Below are positions 47,535 to 56,800 of a stretch of 64,000 bases of DNA, piece by piece. A program made the position numbers and the translations under genes. The DNA is taken from contig NZ_ATAE01000003.1 in NCBI RefSeq assembly GCF_000474275.2, positions 62,001 through 126,000 on the forward strand, read 5' to 3'. The stretch's first letter is position 1, and the number at the start of each line of letters is the position of its first letter. The notes beneath the pieces were generated by a model, which was not told the origin of the DNA, did no database searches, and saw only the letters and a list, made by a program, of their open reading frames with translations. Origin of the DNA: Alkalihalophilus marmarensis DSM 21297 (lineage in GTDB: Bacteria; Bacillota; Bacilli; Bacillales; Bacillaceae_D).

Positions 47535-47671
47535 AATATCCCTCCAATATCCTTTTATTATTAACAAGTATAACCAAGTATCCCTGCATGTATCTTAATT
47601 AGAATCGTGCACTATGTAAAAATGAGTAGTCAAAGACCCCTCGATTGAATATGATAGTGATAACTCCTTAA

Positions 47672-47686
47672 TTATAATTATTATAA
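47672..47686 (+). promoter_or_regulatory. Perfect PerR box upstream of the ZosA-like ATPase
   Basis: TTATAATTATTATAA matches the published 7-1-7 PerR consensus TTATAATnATTATAA at every position. It is 79 bases before the TTG start at 47765. In B. subtilis zosA is repressed by PerR and induced by peroxide. Fur and Zur boxes are related, but both differ at several positions. Confidence 0.85.
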
Positions 47687-47764
47687 ATAATAATCTTTAT
47701 CAATTAAGATCATGACTAAATTATGGAAAACATTCTTCAATCACTGATTACGGGAGGGGTTTAA

Positions 47765-49735
47765 TTGGACGCAGTTAAGGCGGGAGGCTGCTCAAGTTGT
47801 GCTCATATGGAAAAGTGTTACGGAACAGAAAGCTGTCAACTTAAAAAGAACAAAATGAAATTCGTAGAAGTACATTTAGAGTTAACATTAGCGCTTATAA
47901 GCGGCAGTATCATCATTATGGCTTGGTTACTGCAAAGATATGAATATCCAGCGCTCTCGGTCGCCCTATTTTTAAGTGCCTATGTCATAGGGGGCTATTT
48001 CAAAGCGAAAGAAGGCATAGAAGACGCACTATCTAATAAAACATTGAATGTAGAGCTATTAATGATTTTCGCTGCAATCGGTTCAGCTTTCATTGGTTAT
48101 TGGGTGGAAGGCGCAATTTTGATCTTTATTTTTTCTTTAAGCGGGGCTCTTGAAACCTACACGATGAATAAAAGCCACCGAGAAATTTCATCCCTTATGG
48201 ACTTACGACCTGAAACAGCGACTGTTTTGGTCAATGGTAACGAACGTAAAGTAGGGGTAAACCATTTAGTGATTGGTAATTTCGTACTCATAAAACCAGG
48301 GGAACGTATACCAGCCGATGGGAAGATTGTTAAGGGTACATCGATGATTGATGAAGCAGCGTTAAGCGGTGAAGCGCTTCCTCTTCTTAAAACAGTAAAT
48401 GATGAAGTATTTACAGGTACAGTAAATAAAAATGGCTTAATTACCATTGAAGTAACGAAAAAGAGCGAGGAGACATTGTTCCAAAAAATCATAGAGCTTG
48501 TACAACAAGCGAAAGATGAAAAAACACCTTCCCAGCTATTTATTGAGAAATTTGAAGGTCCTTATGTGAAAATTGTTCTACTCATTGTAGGATTAATGTT
48601 ATTTTTACCACATTATTTTCTTGGATGGAGTTGGAGTGAAACATGGTATAGAGCCATGGTGATGCTTGTTGTAGCTTCACCCTGTGCTCTAGTGGCTTCA
48701 ATTATGCCGGCAACATTATCAGCGATATCGAATGGGGCGCGTAAAGGGATTCTATTCAAAGGCGGAGTCCATCTTGAAAACTTAGCAGCACTTAAGGCCA
48801 TTGCTTTTGATAAAACAGGTACATTAACAAAGGGAAAGCCTTCTGTAACGGATCTTTTTATCCGCCCAGGTTTAGATAAGGAAGTATTTCTACAAAGTGT
48901 GTATATGATTGAAAAGCAATCGACCCATCCATTAGCGGAGGCTGTTGTTCATTATGTGAAGGATCATTATGTGAAAAATAGTGGCACTCATTCAGCACTC
49001 TCTGTTGATTCTATGCATGAAATCCCAGGGTGTGGTGTAGAAGCTGAGATAAACGATATTCCGTGGAAAGTGGGGAAGCGTAGTTTTATTGGGGATTCTT
49101 TGGCCGACTCCTTTTACGGAAACGAAGCAAATAGACTTCAAGAGGAAGGGAAAACTCTTGTGTATGTGGCAGATGATAAGGGGGTAGCTGGACTGTTCGC
49201 TGTACAAGATACGTTGCGTGAAACGACAAGAGAGGCCGTGAAATCATTCAAAGACCAAGGGCTTTATACGATTATGCTCACTGGAGATCAGGCCGCAACA
49301 GCCGCCGCTGTGAAAGAAATGACTCAGATTGATACAGTGGTGGCAGGCTGTTTACCTGAAGGGAAAGTAATGGAAATCAAAAAGCTTAAAGAGAAGTATC
49401 ATACCATTGCGATGGTTGGGGATGGAATTAATGATGCTCCTGCCTTGGCTGCGGCAAATATCGGAGTCGCAATGGGAGGCGGTACTGATGCTGCGATTGA
49501 AACGTCTGATATCGTTTTAATGAAAAACGATTTATCAAAAATCGCTGAAGCTGTTCGTTTATCGAAGAGAATGAATCGAATTATCAAACAAAATATTGTT
49601 TTTTCTATTGCTGTAATAGCATTGCTCATTATCTCCAATTTTTTGGGGCATGTTTCGCTTCCTCTAGGTGTGATTGGACATGAAGGCAGTACGATTCTTG
49701 TGATCTTGAATGGTTTGAGATTATTACGAGGATAA
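47765..49735 (+). CDS. zosA: Heavy-metal P1B-type ATPase, ZosA-like (zinc)
   Basis: 656 residues. There is no HMA domain; the N-terminus is a short Cys-rich stretch (GGCSSCAHMEKCYGTESC). Membrane helices follow, then the actuator domain (GERIPADGKIV, DEAALSGEALP), the metal-binding SPCAL motif in TM6, the phosphorylation site DKTGTLT (Asp349), HPLAEAVVHY, and the hinge MVGDGINDAPALAAANIGVAMGGGTDAA. The SPCALVASIMPATLS region resembles B. subtilis ZosA, a PerR-controlled zinc transporter. TTG 47765 follows GGGAGGGG. CadA-type zinc/cadmium efflux is the main alternative. Confidence 0.85.
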   Translation: MDAVKAGGCSSCAHMEKCYGTESCQLKKNKMKFVEVHLELTLALISGSIIIMAWLLQRYEYPALSVALFLSAYVIGGYFKAKEGIEDALSNKTLNVELLMIFAAIGSAFIGYWVEGAILIFIFSLSGALETYTMNKSHREISSLMDLRPETATVLVNGNERKVGVNHLVIGNFVLIKPGERIPADGKIVKGTSMIDEAALSGEALPLLKTVNDEVFTGTVNKNGLITIEVTKKSEETLFQKIIELVQQAKDEKTPSQLFIEKFEGPYVKIVLLIVGLMLFLPHYFLGWSWSETWYRAMVMLVVASPCALVASIMPATLSAISNGARKGILFKGGVHLENLAALKAIAFDKTGTLTKGKPSVTDLFIRPGLDKEVFLQSVYMIEKQSTHPLAEAVVHYVKDHYVKNSGTHSALSVDSMHEIPGCGVEAEINDIPWKVGKRSFIGDSLADSFYGNEANRLQEEGKTLVYVADDKGVAGLFAVQDTLRETTREAVKSFKDQGLYTIMLTGDQAATAAAVKEMTQIDTVVAGCLPEGKVMEIKKLKEKYHTIAMVGDGINDAPALAAANIGVAMGGGTDAAIETSDIVLMKNDLSKIAEAVRLSKRMNRIIKQNIVFSIAVIALLIISNFLGHVSLPLGVIGHEGSTILVILNGLRLLRG

Positions 49736-49875
49736 CCTTTCTAAGCCTGAGTCTTATCTTGTGTATCTTATCTTGTGTATCAAAATGTACAACAATGTCC
49801 CACATTAAACCAGTTTATCTTTTGGATATTGAGGGAACATATCACTAAGCACACAGATAAGAGAGGATGATAAAA

Positions 49876-49944
49876 ATGCTTAGAACAATTTTAATGATTA
49901 TTGGTGCAATTGTAGTTATTTCTTTAATTATGTCATTACTGTAA
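49876..49944 (+). CDS. 22-residue hydrophobic membrane peptide
   Basis: A complete ATG-to-TAA frame encodes MLRTILMIIGAIVVISLI plus four residues. It is a single transmembrane helix with one basic residue near the N-terminus. GAGAGGATG precedes the ATG at good spacing, and a perfect terminator starts 13 bases after the stop. That makes a compact one-gene unit. Small membrane proteins of this size are known in Bacillus, but I do not recognise this one. Confidence 0.55.
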   Translation: MLRTILMIIGAIVVISLIMSLL

Positions 49945-49956
49945 GAATGATTTAGT

Positions 49957-49990
49957 AAGTCTCCTTCTTAATACAGAAGGGGACTTTTTT
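49957..49990 (+). terminator. Terminator after the small membrane peptide gene
   Basis: AAGTCTCCTTCT pairs with AGAAGGGGACTT (one G-U) and is followed by a T run. Confidence 0.88.
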
Positions 49991-50097
49991 CATGTTGTGG
50001 ACATCTCATCAAAAAGTTGAGAAAAAACCTTTTAATTTTCAGAATAATGTGTATATAATGATTACATACTGAATGGTTAGTATAAAACAGAATAAAA

Positions 50098-50111
50098 TGA
50101 AAGCGTTTACT
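50098..50111 (+). promoter_or_regulatory. Catabolite-responsive element (cre)
   Basis: TGAAAGCGTTTACT matches the CcpA consensus TGnAAnCGnWnnCW at every fixed position. It lies 22 bases before the GPH transporter start and downstream of a TATAAT at 50054-50059, a place where CcpA-HPr(Ser-P) would block transcription. Confidence 0.8.
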
Positions 50112-50133
50112 TACAGTGTAGAGGGGGAGAGGT

Positions 50134-51510
50134 ATGTTAGAAGCTAAACAGAAGCAGATGCAATCAGTAAGGCAATTGGATAAGCCAGGACATAAAGAAA
50201 TGCTCAATTATGGATTAGGTTTCTTTGGTATTATCCTTGTTTGGACGTTAGTTGGTTCTTTTCTTACTTTCTATTATACAGATGTGGCAGGGATATCTGC
50301 TGGAGTAGTAGGCACACTCATGTTAGTTGCCAGACTGTTTGATGGCATCACAGATATTGGGATGGGCACCCTTGTAGACCGGACAAAGTCCCGTCACGGT
50401 AAAGCACGTCCCTGGATTATCTGGATGACGGTTCCTCTTGCAGTAACAACCGTCATGCTCTTTACGGTTCCTAACTTAGGAATGACAGGAAAGATCATCT
50501 ATGCTTATATCACGTATATATTATTGATTTTAGTCTATACGGCCATTTCTATCCCATATAAAACCCTACTGGGCCTTATGACGCAAGACCAGCAAGGACG
50601 CTCAACGACCAATGTCTATACGGGTATTTTTACGATGACTAGTACTTTGCTTGTGATGATGGCAGCCCAGCCTGTTGCCAGTGCGATTGGAGGGCAGCTC
50701 GGGTGGACGGTTGTAGCTTTAGCAGCCGGGTTGATTATTGTGACCACAAGCTTAATTGCTTTTAAAGCTACAAAAGAAAGAGTGGGAAAAGGTACGAGCG
50801 TACAAGTGAAAGATGATGTCCCGCTTAACATGGGGTTAAAGGCGTTACTGACAAATAAATATTGGCTCGTAATTACAGGTTATTGTGTGGTGACGTATAC
50901 AGTAAATGCTCTTCTGACAGGTGCGGGTATTTTTTATGCAACGTATGTGTTAGGAAGCGGCGGCTATTTTTCACTTATAAGTTTAGCGTTATTTATTCCA
51001 AGTATTATCTGTTTCTTTTTTATCGCCAATTTAATTAAGCGATTTGGAAAACGAAATATTGCTCTTGTTGTTACTGTTATTGCGATCTTCGGTCCAATTA
51101 TAAAAATGATAGACCCTACAAATGCTTCGTTGTTCTTAGCTGGGACAGTCATTCAAGGGTTCAGTTTAATACCAGTTCTTACTCTTTTATATGCAATGAT
51201 TAATGATACAAATGAATTCGGCGAATGGAAGCATGGATTTAGAACGGAAGGACTTATAAACAGTGCTGCGAGCTTTGGGATGAAGGTTGGAACAGGAATC
51301 GGGAGTGCTTTAATAGGATGGATGTTGGCATATGGAGGCTATGTTGGTGCAGCAGCAGAGCAGACAGCCATGGCTACAACCATGATTATAGCACTTAATA
51401 TTTATTTACCTTTAGGTTTGTGTTTCTTACAGATTTTATTATTATGGATGTATAAATTAGACCGTCAGTATCCTATTATTTTAGCGGAGTTAAAGCAGAG
51501 AAGAGTGTGA
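50134..51510 (+). CDS. GPH-family sugar:cation symporter (MelB/XynP type)
   Basis: This 458-residue protein has 12 helices. The N-terminal family signature LNYGLGFFGIILVWTLVGSFLTFYYTD is followed by ARLFDGITDIGMGTLVDRTKSRHGKARPW, with the Asp residues used for cation coupling. The mid-protein motif NDTNEFGEWKHGFRTEGLINS is typical of glycoside-pentoside-hexuronide transporters. No glycosidase is adjacent, so the sugar is unknown. The ATG follows GAGGGGGAGAGG. A cre site upstream predicts glucose repression. Confidence 0.88.
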   Translation: MLEAKQKQMQSVRQLDKPGHKEMLNYGLGFFGIILVWTLVGSFLTFYYTDVAGISAGVVGTLMLVARLFDGITDIGMGTLVDRTKSRHGKARPWIIWMTVPLAVTTVMLFTVPNLGMTGKIIYAYITYILLILVYTAISIPYKTLLGLMTQDQQGRSTTNVYTGIFTMTSTLLVMMAAQPVASAIGGQLGWTVVALAAGLIIVTTSLIAFKATKERVGKGTSVQVKDDVPLNMGLKALLTNKYWLVITGYCVVTYTVNALLTGAGIFYATYVLGSGGYFSLISLALFIPSIICFFFIANLIKRFGKRNIALVVTVIAIFGPIIKMIDPTNASLFLAGTVIQGFSLIPVLTLLYAMINDTNEFGEWKHGFRTEGLINSAASFGMKVGTGIGSALIGWMLAYGGYVGAAAEQTAMATTMIIALNIYLPLGLCFLQILLLWMYKLDRQYPIILAELKQRRV

Positions 51511-51563
51511 ATAATTCTTTTACCAAATGATTTCATATGTCACTTCAAAAATGAGGTAGTTTG

Positions 51564-51592
51564 ACGGCCAATCCAAATGATTGGTCGTTTTT
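51564..51592 (+). terminator. Terminator after the GPH transporter
   Basis: ACGGCCAAT pairs with ATTGGTCGT (one G-U) and is followed by TTTTTC. Confidence 0.8.
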
Positions 51593-51659
51593 CATTATGA
51601 ATAATCTTCTTTTCTTATTAAGACACTAAAGAAGCCTGTTAAAAAAAGGAGATGAAAAA

Positions 51660-52508
51660 ATGAAGCAGTTTATGATCGTATTAATGATTAGTTTGATGGT
51701 TGGAAGTTTTTCTGGAGTCGTATATGCAAATGAACTAGACGGGGTTCATCAAACATGGTGGGGAGGAAAAGATGACGAGCGTCAAGTTGATGATGAGATT
51801 CCAGAGCCTCAAGGTGGTCCTGAATATACAGAGCGCATAAGGCAGCCCGTCTCAAATATCATTTTACAGCAGCGCTATCCAGATACAGTTATTTTAAGAG
51901 GACCCGATACGTCCAACCGTATTGCATTAACTTTCGATGATGGTCCTGATCCTAGATTCACTCCTGAGTTGCTTGATGTGTTAAGTGAGTACGGGGTACC
52001 GGCAACGTTTTTCGTTATGGGAGCAAGAGCTGAAAGGTACCCAGAAATTGTAGAGCGTATGAATAATGAAGGTCATGTTATCGGCAATCACTCCTACTGG
52101 CATCCAAATCTTGTAGAAGAGGGAGATATCGCCACGCTTGAGCGAGAAGTCAATCAAACCGAAGATGTGATTAACGATATTGTCGGCTACCGCACTCGTT
52201 TATTCCGTGCTCCGTATGGCTTCTTATATAATCAGCTTGTTGAAAAATTAGCAGAAATGGATTACTCGGTGATAGGGTGGTCGCTAGATACGCTTGATTG
52301 GCGTGAGATGCCGGCTGAAGAGATTGCTTATACGGTTATAAGTAATGTGAATCCAGGCGCAATCATTCTCATGCATGATGGGGGCGAGTATGACAGTGAT
52401 CGCACGAATACGATTGAGGCAGTACGCCAGCTTATACCAGTACTTCAAGAGCAAGGATTTGAGTTTGTAACTGTACCCGAATTAACAGGTATTCCATATC
52501 AAAGATAA
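51660..52508 (+). CDS. Secreted polysaccharide deacetylase (NodB/CE4)
   Basis: 282 residues with a signal peptide (MKQFMIVLMISLMVGSFSGVVYA, cleavage after AxA-like VYA). An acidic linker follows, then the NodB domain from about residue 80. All five CE4 motifs are intact: TFDDGPD (catalytic Asp and metal Asp), HSYWH (metal His pair), RAPYG, DTLDW and LMHDGG. It should N-deacetylate peptidoglycan or another cell-surface glycan outside the cell. Substrate among PdaA-, PdaC- or chitin-type enzymes is not resolved. AAAAGGAGATG precedes the ATG. Confidence 0.92.
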   Translation: MKQFMIVLMISLMVGSFSGVVYANELDGVHQTWWGGKDDERQVDDEIPEPQGGPEYTERIRQPVSNIILQQRYPDTVILRGPDTSNRIALTFDDGPDPRFTPELLDVLSEYGVPATFFVMGARAERYPEIVERMNNEGHVIGNHSYWHPNLVEEGDIATLEREVNQTEDVINDIVGYRTRLFRAPYGFLYNQLVEKLAEMDYSVIGWSLDTLDWREMPAEEIAYTVISNVNPGAIILMHDGGEYDSDRTNTIEAVRQLIPVLQEQGFEFVTVPELTGIPYQR

Positions 52509-52580
52509 ATATGCGATCCTTCTATTAGTTGCTAATGGACGTTGCAAATAACAAGTGTAAGAGAGGTGGGGAAGCACCGC

Positions 52581-52623
52581 AAAAAGACGACATTTCATTC
52601 AATTATTGAAAGTCGTCTTTTTG
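52581..52623 (+). terminator. Bidirectional terminator
   Basis: AAAAAGACGAC and GTCGTCTTTTT pair perfectly, with an inner TTTCA/TGAAA-like extension. It separates convergent genes. Confidence 0.9.
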
Positions 52624-52672
52624 ATTTCTATTATGCAATTTTCATTAAGCTGGCTGCTAAGTAGCTTTTTCT

Positions 52673-53686
52673 TTATTCGTTCTCTCCCCTTTCACCTTCA
52701 TTACATTCTTCATACTTCCATTTGTAATAATCGCACTCTAGCTTATAAATCTGGCGTCTCATCGCATTCCAGTCTTCATTCCCAAGGGAGGATTTACGCA
52801 GTTCTTCAGTTATCTCCTCTAGCTTATCCATAGTAATGTCTGATCCGTTCTCAAGCTCATGTCTCATTTCTTGTATTTGATCCTCAAGCTTCTGCAAGCC
52901 GTGGTCCCATGTGAAATAGAAATCAACAGGTCTCATTTCTTCTGATAAAATGTGCTTCACTTCACAAACTTCCTGCCGCGGTCCTACAATAGAAATGTCT
53001 GTCGCATGAACGGTAATCTCGACCTCATTGTCCCCTAGTTGAGCCGTAATGTATTTCATTTTTTTGGCGATTTTAAAGTTAAAGATATGCTCTAGAACGT
53101 ACGAGAGCATGATGAAATTGAACCAAACAAGCTTTTTCGGGTCATGTACATATGTTTTGATCTGATGCTTCTTTAACGTTTCTTCCACTTCTTTTAACAC
53201 ATCATCATACTTCCCTTTACGGATCATAATAGCAAACTGCTGCTGAGAGTGCATTTGGAGTATATTCGGCAGCTTTATAAGTGGAATTAAAATAAGCAGG
53301 ATCATCGACATGCCACCTAAAATGAGTGTGTATGGATATCCCATTAAGGTTTGCTTTATTTTTGAACAATCAGGATCTCTATTTTCCATTCTAGTTGAGA
53401 TATACCCATTTATTAAAGGGATAAGAAGGATTAACACAATAGAGGCAATTCGTACGATTGTATCATCATCGGGCATTAAAGGAATAAAGGTTTCTGCTAA
53501 GTCTGGAAAAACAGTCGTCACCAAAATGTAAATCCAATAAAGAGATAAGAGTCCCATGAAACTAACTTTTGAATCGTCTTGTGATGGAATGCGTCCAAAG
53601 AAGGTGAGAGTAGCCATACTAAATACTTTACTTAAAAGTTTAGCTATTCCAGTTAGGATGATTCTAAAATATGGCAATTGATCCAC
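52673..53686 (-). CDS. Hypothetical membrane protein, 337 aa
   Basis: I do not recognise this family. The N-terminal half has about three to four helices: around 45-65 (LLSLYWIYILVTTVF), 80-105 (IVRIASIVLILLIPLINGYI) and 125-150. A soluble alpha/beta domain (about 160-270) and a charged helical tail (KLEDQIQEMRHELENG ... KLECDYYKWKYEE) follow. GTG 53686 is the longest start; TTG 53677 has the better AGGTGG site. It is divergent from the SNF2 helicase gene across about 155 bases, which could hold shared control. Confidence 0.7.
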   Translation of the reverse strand: MDQLPYFRIILTGIAKLLSKVFSMATLTFFGRIPSQDDSKVSFMGLLSLYWIYILVTTVFPDLAETFIPLMPDDDTIVRIASIVLILLIPLINGYISTRMENRDPDCSKIKQTLMGYPYTLILGGMSMILLILIPLIKLPNILQMHSQQQFAIMIRKGKYDDVLKEVEETLKKHQIKTYVHDPKKLVWFNFIMLSYVLEHIFNFKIAKKMKYITAQLGDNEVEITVHATDISIVGPRQEVCEVKHILSEEMRPVDFYFTWDHGLQKLEDQIQEMRHELENGSDITMDKLEEITEELRKSSLGNEDWNAMRRQIYKLECDYYKWKYEECNEGERGENE

Positions 53687-53841
53687 CTGCTTCTTAAAGT
53701 TCTTGTGTCACGTTTACTATTCCCTTTATCACAACGGTTAAACGCTGTATCACAGCTTCTAAAGCTCACAAAGAGATACAGGTATGCTATGAAGATATGC
53801 TATGATTGAATGACAATAATTCGTATAAAGGATGATCGGTT

Positions 53842-56800
53842 TTGACCACTGTACTTAGTGATTTTCTCATTCGGCAATTAGCGTCGAGTCAGCCAGTTTA
53901 TAAACGTGGATTAGAATATTACCGAGCTGGATTAGTAGAGTATGTCTCTTATAATGAACTATACAATTCCTATCAGGCAAAGGTTTCAGGAAGCTACATG
54001 TACGAAGTGGAAATTGATATAGAAGATGATGGCAGTCTTGATTTTGCTTGTGATTGTGAAGCGTCCTTTACATATCCAGGAGCCTGTAAGCATGTTGTGG
54101 CAACTTTGCTTGAGCTTCAGGAAAGAGGCACTGTATTTGAACGAAATCGGCAAATACTTTCAAAGAAGAGTTCACTGTTAACAGAATTTAAATCTGTTCA
54201 AAAGTGGAAACAGCCTGCTCTTAAGAAAAAACAGAAGCTTCTAGTCGAGTTTGAGCTAAAAGTAATGGCTGCTGGTGGATACTTTAAGCATATGGTTAAC
54301 TACATTCAGTTAGGTATGAAAGTAGGAGAGAACAGAGTGTATGTTGTGAAGGACTTGTATGCTTTTTTAAAAGCAGTAAATCAAAAGCGACCATATGCAT
54401 TCACTAATAAATTCAGCTATGAACCTGATGAGTATGTTTTTGAAGAGGAGGACGAAGCTGTATTTGATCTCCTGTTCAGGTTGCTCGCTGTTGAAGAGCA
54501 TCACACAAAAAATACATACGGTCATAAGTCCACAAAACGTCATCTGTTAATGCCGGCTGTGTATATGCATTCCTTTTTAGATTTATTAGCTGCACGCAAT
54601 ACTATCTTGCACGTTGATAGTACGAAAGAATATAAGGAAAGTCTGCAAGTGAAGACACTTGAAAAAGGGGATGATTTTTTTAAATTCTTTCTCGAGGAAG
54701 ACGATGATATGGTGGAACTTCAGGCAAAACTTCTCCCAGATGTTTTATTTGTTGATCAGCCATACCAGAGTGTTTTAAAAAAAGACACGTTCTATAAGCT
54801 GACTGAGGAGCAAGCTAAGTCGCTGGAGATACTAGCTAATGAATATGAAGAGGATGAGCCGATTGATGTTATTCCTAATGATCAGCTAGAATCCTTCTGC
54901 TCAGAAGTACTTCCGGTTATTTCCCAGTACGGTATGGTTGAGATGGAGGAAACGTTAAAAGGTAAAATTGATCAAAAGCCTCTTCAAGCCTCTATTAAAG
55001 TTGATTATGAAGAGGAAGAATTAGTACTTGACGTATCATTTAGATACGGACAAGAAGTACGAAATCCTTTTGCTAAAAAAGATGCTGCCCACTCAGATAC
55101 AATCATGGTGCGGGATGTTGAAAAAGAGCAAACAATTCTTCAGGTTCTCGAGCTTCATCCGTTTGAAGTAGAGGGAGAGAAACTTGTCCTACATCGAATT
55201 CAGACAATCATTGAGTTTTTATTTGAGCACTTACCAAGTCTAAAATCTTATGCTGATATCTACTTAACGAGTGATGCAAAAAAGCTCTTGTTCCAACCGG
55301 GTTCTACCCCATCAGTTTCTGTCGATGTTGAAGGAGAGTCAAATTGGCTTGATGTGAGCTTCTCTATTGATGGAATCTCTGATGAAGAAATTGTTGATGT
55401 ACTGCGTGCCCTTTATAACAAAAAGAAATATCATCGTCTTTCAAACGGCTCATTCATTCATTTAGAAGAAGAGCAGTATGGTTCACTTCAGAAGGCAGTT
55501 GATTCATTAGGTGCTTCAGCTAAAGAGTTAAATAAAAACATGAATGTGCCTCTTCATAAAGCTTTTTCATTAGATGAGAGTCAGGCAGGGTTGAAGTTAT
55601 CAAAAAAGCTGCACCGGCTCATTCAAGATGTTCAATCACCTGAGTTCAGCGAATGGAGTACGCCTGAAAGACTTGACGCCGATCTGAGAAGTTATCAGGA
55701 AACAGGCTTTAGGTGGATACGAACCCTTGCTAAATCAGGGCTTGGTGGAATATTAGCTGATGACATGGGACTTGGAAAAACGCTCCAAACCATCACACAT
55801 TTGCAAGCTGACAAAGAAGCTGCATCAGAAGCAAAATCTCTAATTATTGCACCGGCTTCAGTCATTTACAATTGGGAAAAAGAGATTAAGCGGTTTGCAC
55901 CAGAACTCCATGTTGTCGTCATTGCTGGTGCCAAGGGAGATAGAGATCATGCTCGCACTATAAAAGAAGCTGATATTTGGATTACTTCATATCCGCTGAT
56001 TCAGCGAGATTATGAAAAGTATGAAGGGATTACTTTTGACACGCTGGTATTAGACGAAGCGCAGGCTATAAAAAATGAACAAGCGAAAACGACAAAAGCG
56101 GTAAGAGCCATTAAAGCCTCAAGCCGATTTGCTTTAAGCGGTACGCCGATTGAGAACCGTATAGATGAATTGTATACGTTGATGCAGACGATCTTGCCAG
56201 GCTTGCTTGGAACAAAGAAACAGTTTCGGGATCGATCGCATGATGAGATCGCTAAACGAATTCGTCCCTTTATCTTAAGACGTCTCAAACGTGAGGTATT
56301 AAAAGAGCTGCCAGAGAAGATGGAGTCTGTTCAGTACACGGATCTTTTGCCGGAACAAAAAAAGTATTATTTAGCACAGGTCAAGCAGCTTAGGTCAGAT
56401 GTAGATGATGCAATTTCTAATGATCAATTCCAGAAAAAACGGATAGAAATCTTAGCCGGCTTAACAAAGCTTAGGCAAATTTGCTGTCATCCTAGACTCG
56501 TATCAGAAGAGGATGGGGTGGAGTCAGGGAAATTATTGCGGCTTATGGAGTATGTGGAAGAGGGAATGGAGGCAGGCCAGCGGATGGTCATTTTCTCTCA
56601 ATTCACGTCCATGTTAGCCATTATAAGAGCTGAATTTGAAGAGCGAGGCTGGGAGTTCTTCTATTTAGACGGACAAACGCCGGCAGCTGAACGTTTGAGG
56701 CTTGCTGATCACTTTAACCAAGGAGAAAAAAGTCTGTTTCTCGTCTCACTAAAAGCAGGTGGAACGGGGCTTAATCTTACAGGAGGCGACACCGTGATCC

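Noticed and set aside
49876-49990. Type I toxin-antitoxin locus
   Set aside because: The peptide size and hydrophobicity fit, but I could not find a convincing antisense promoter or antitoxin RNA on the other strand.
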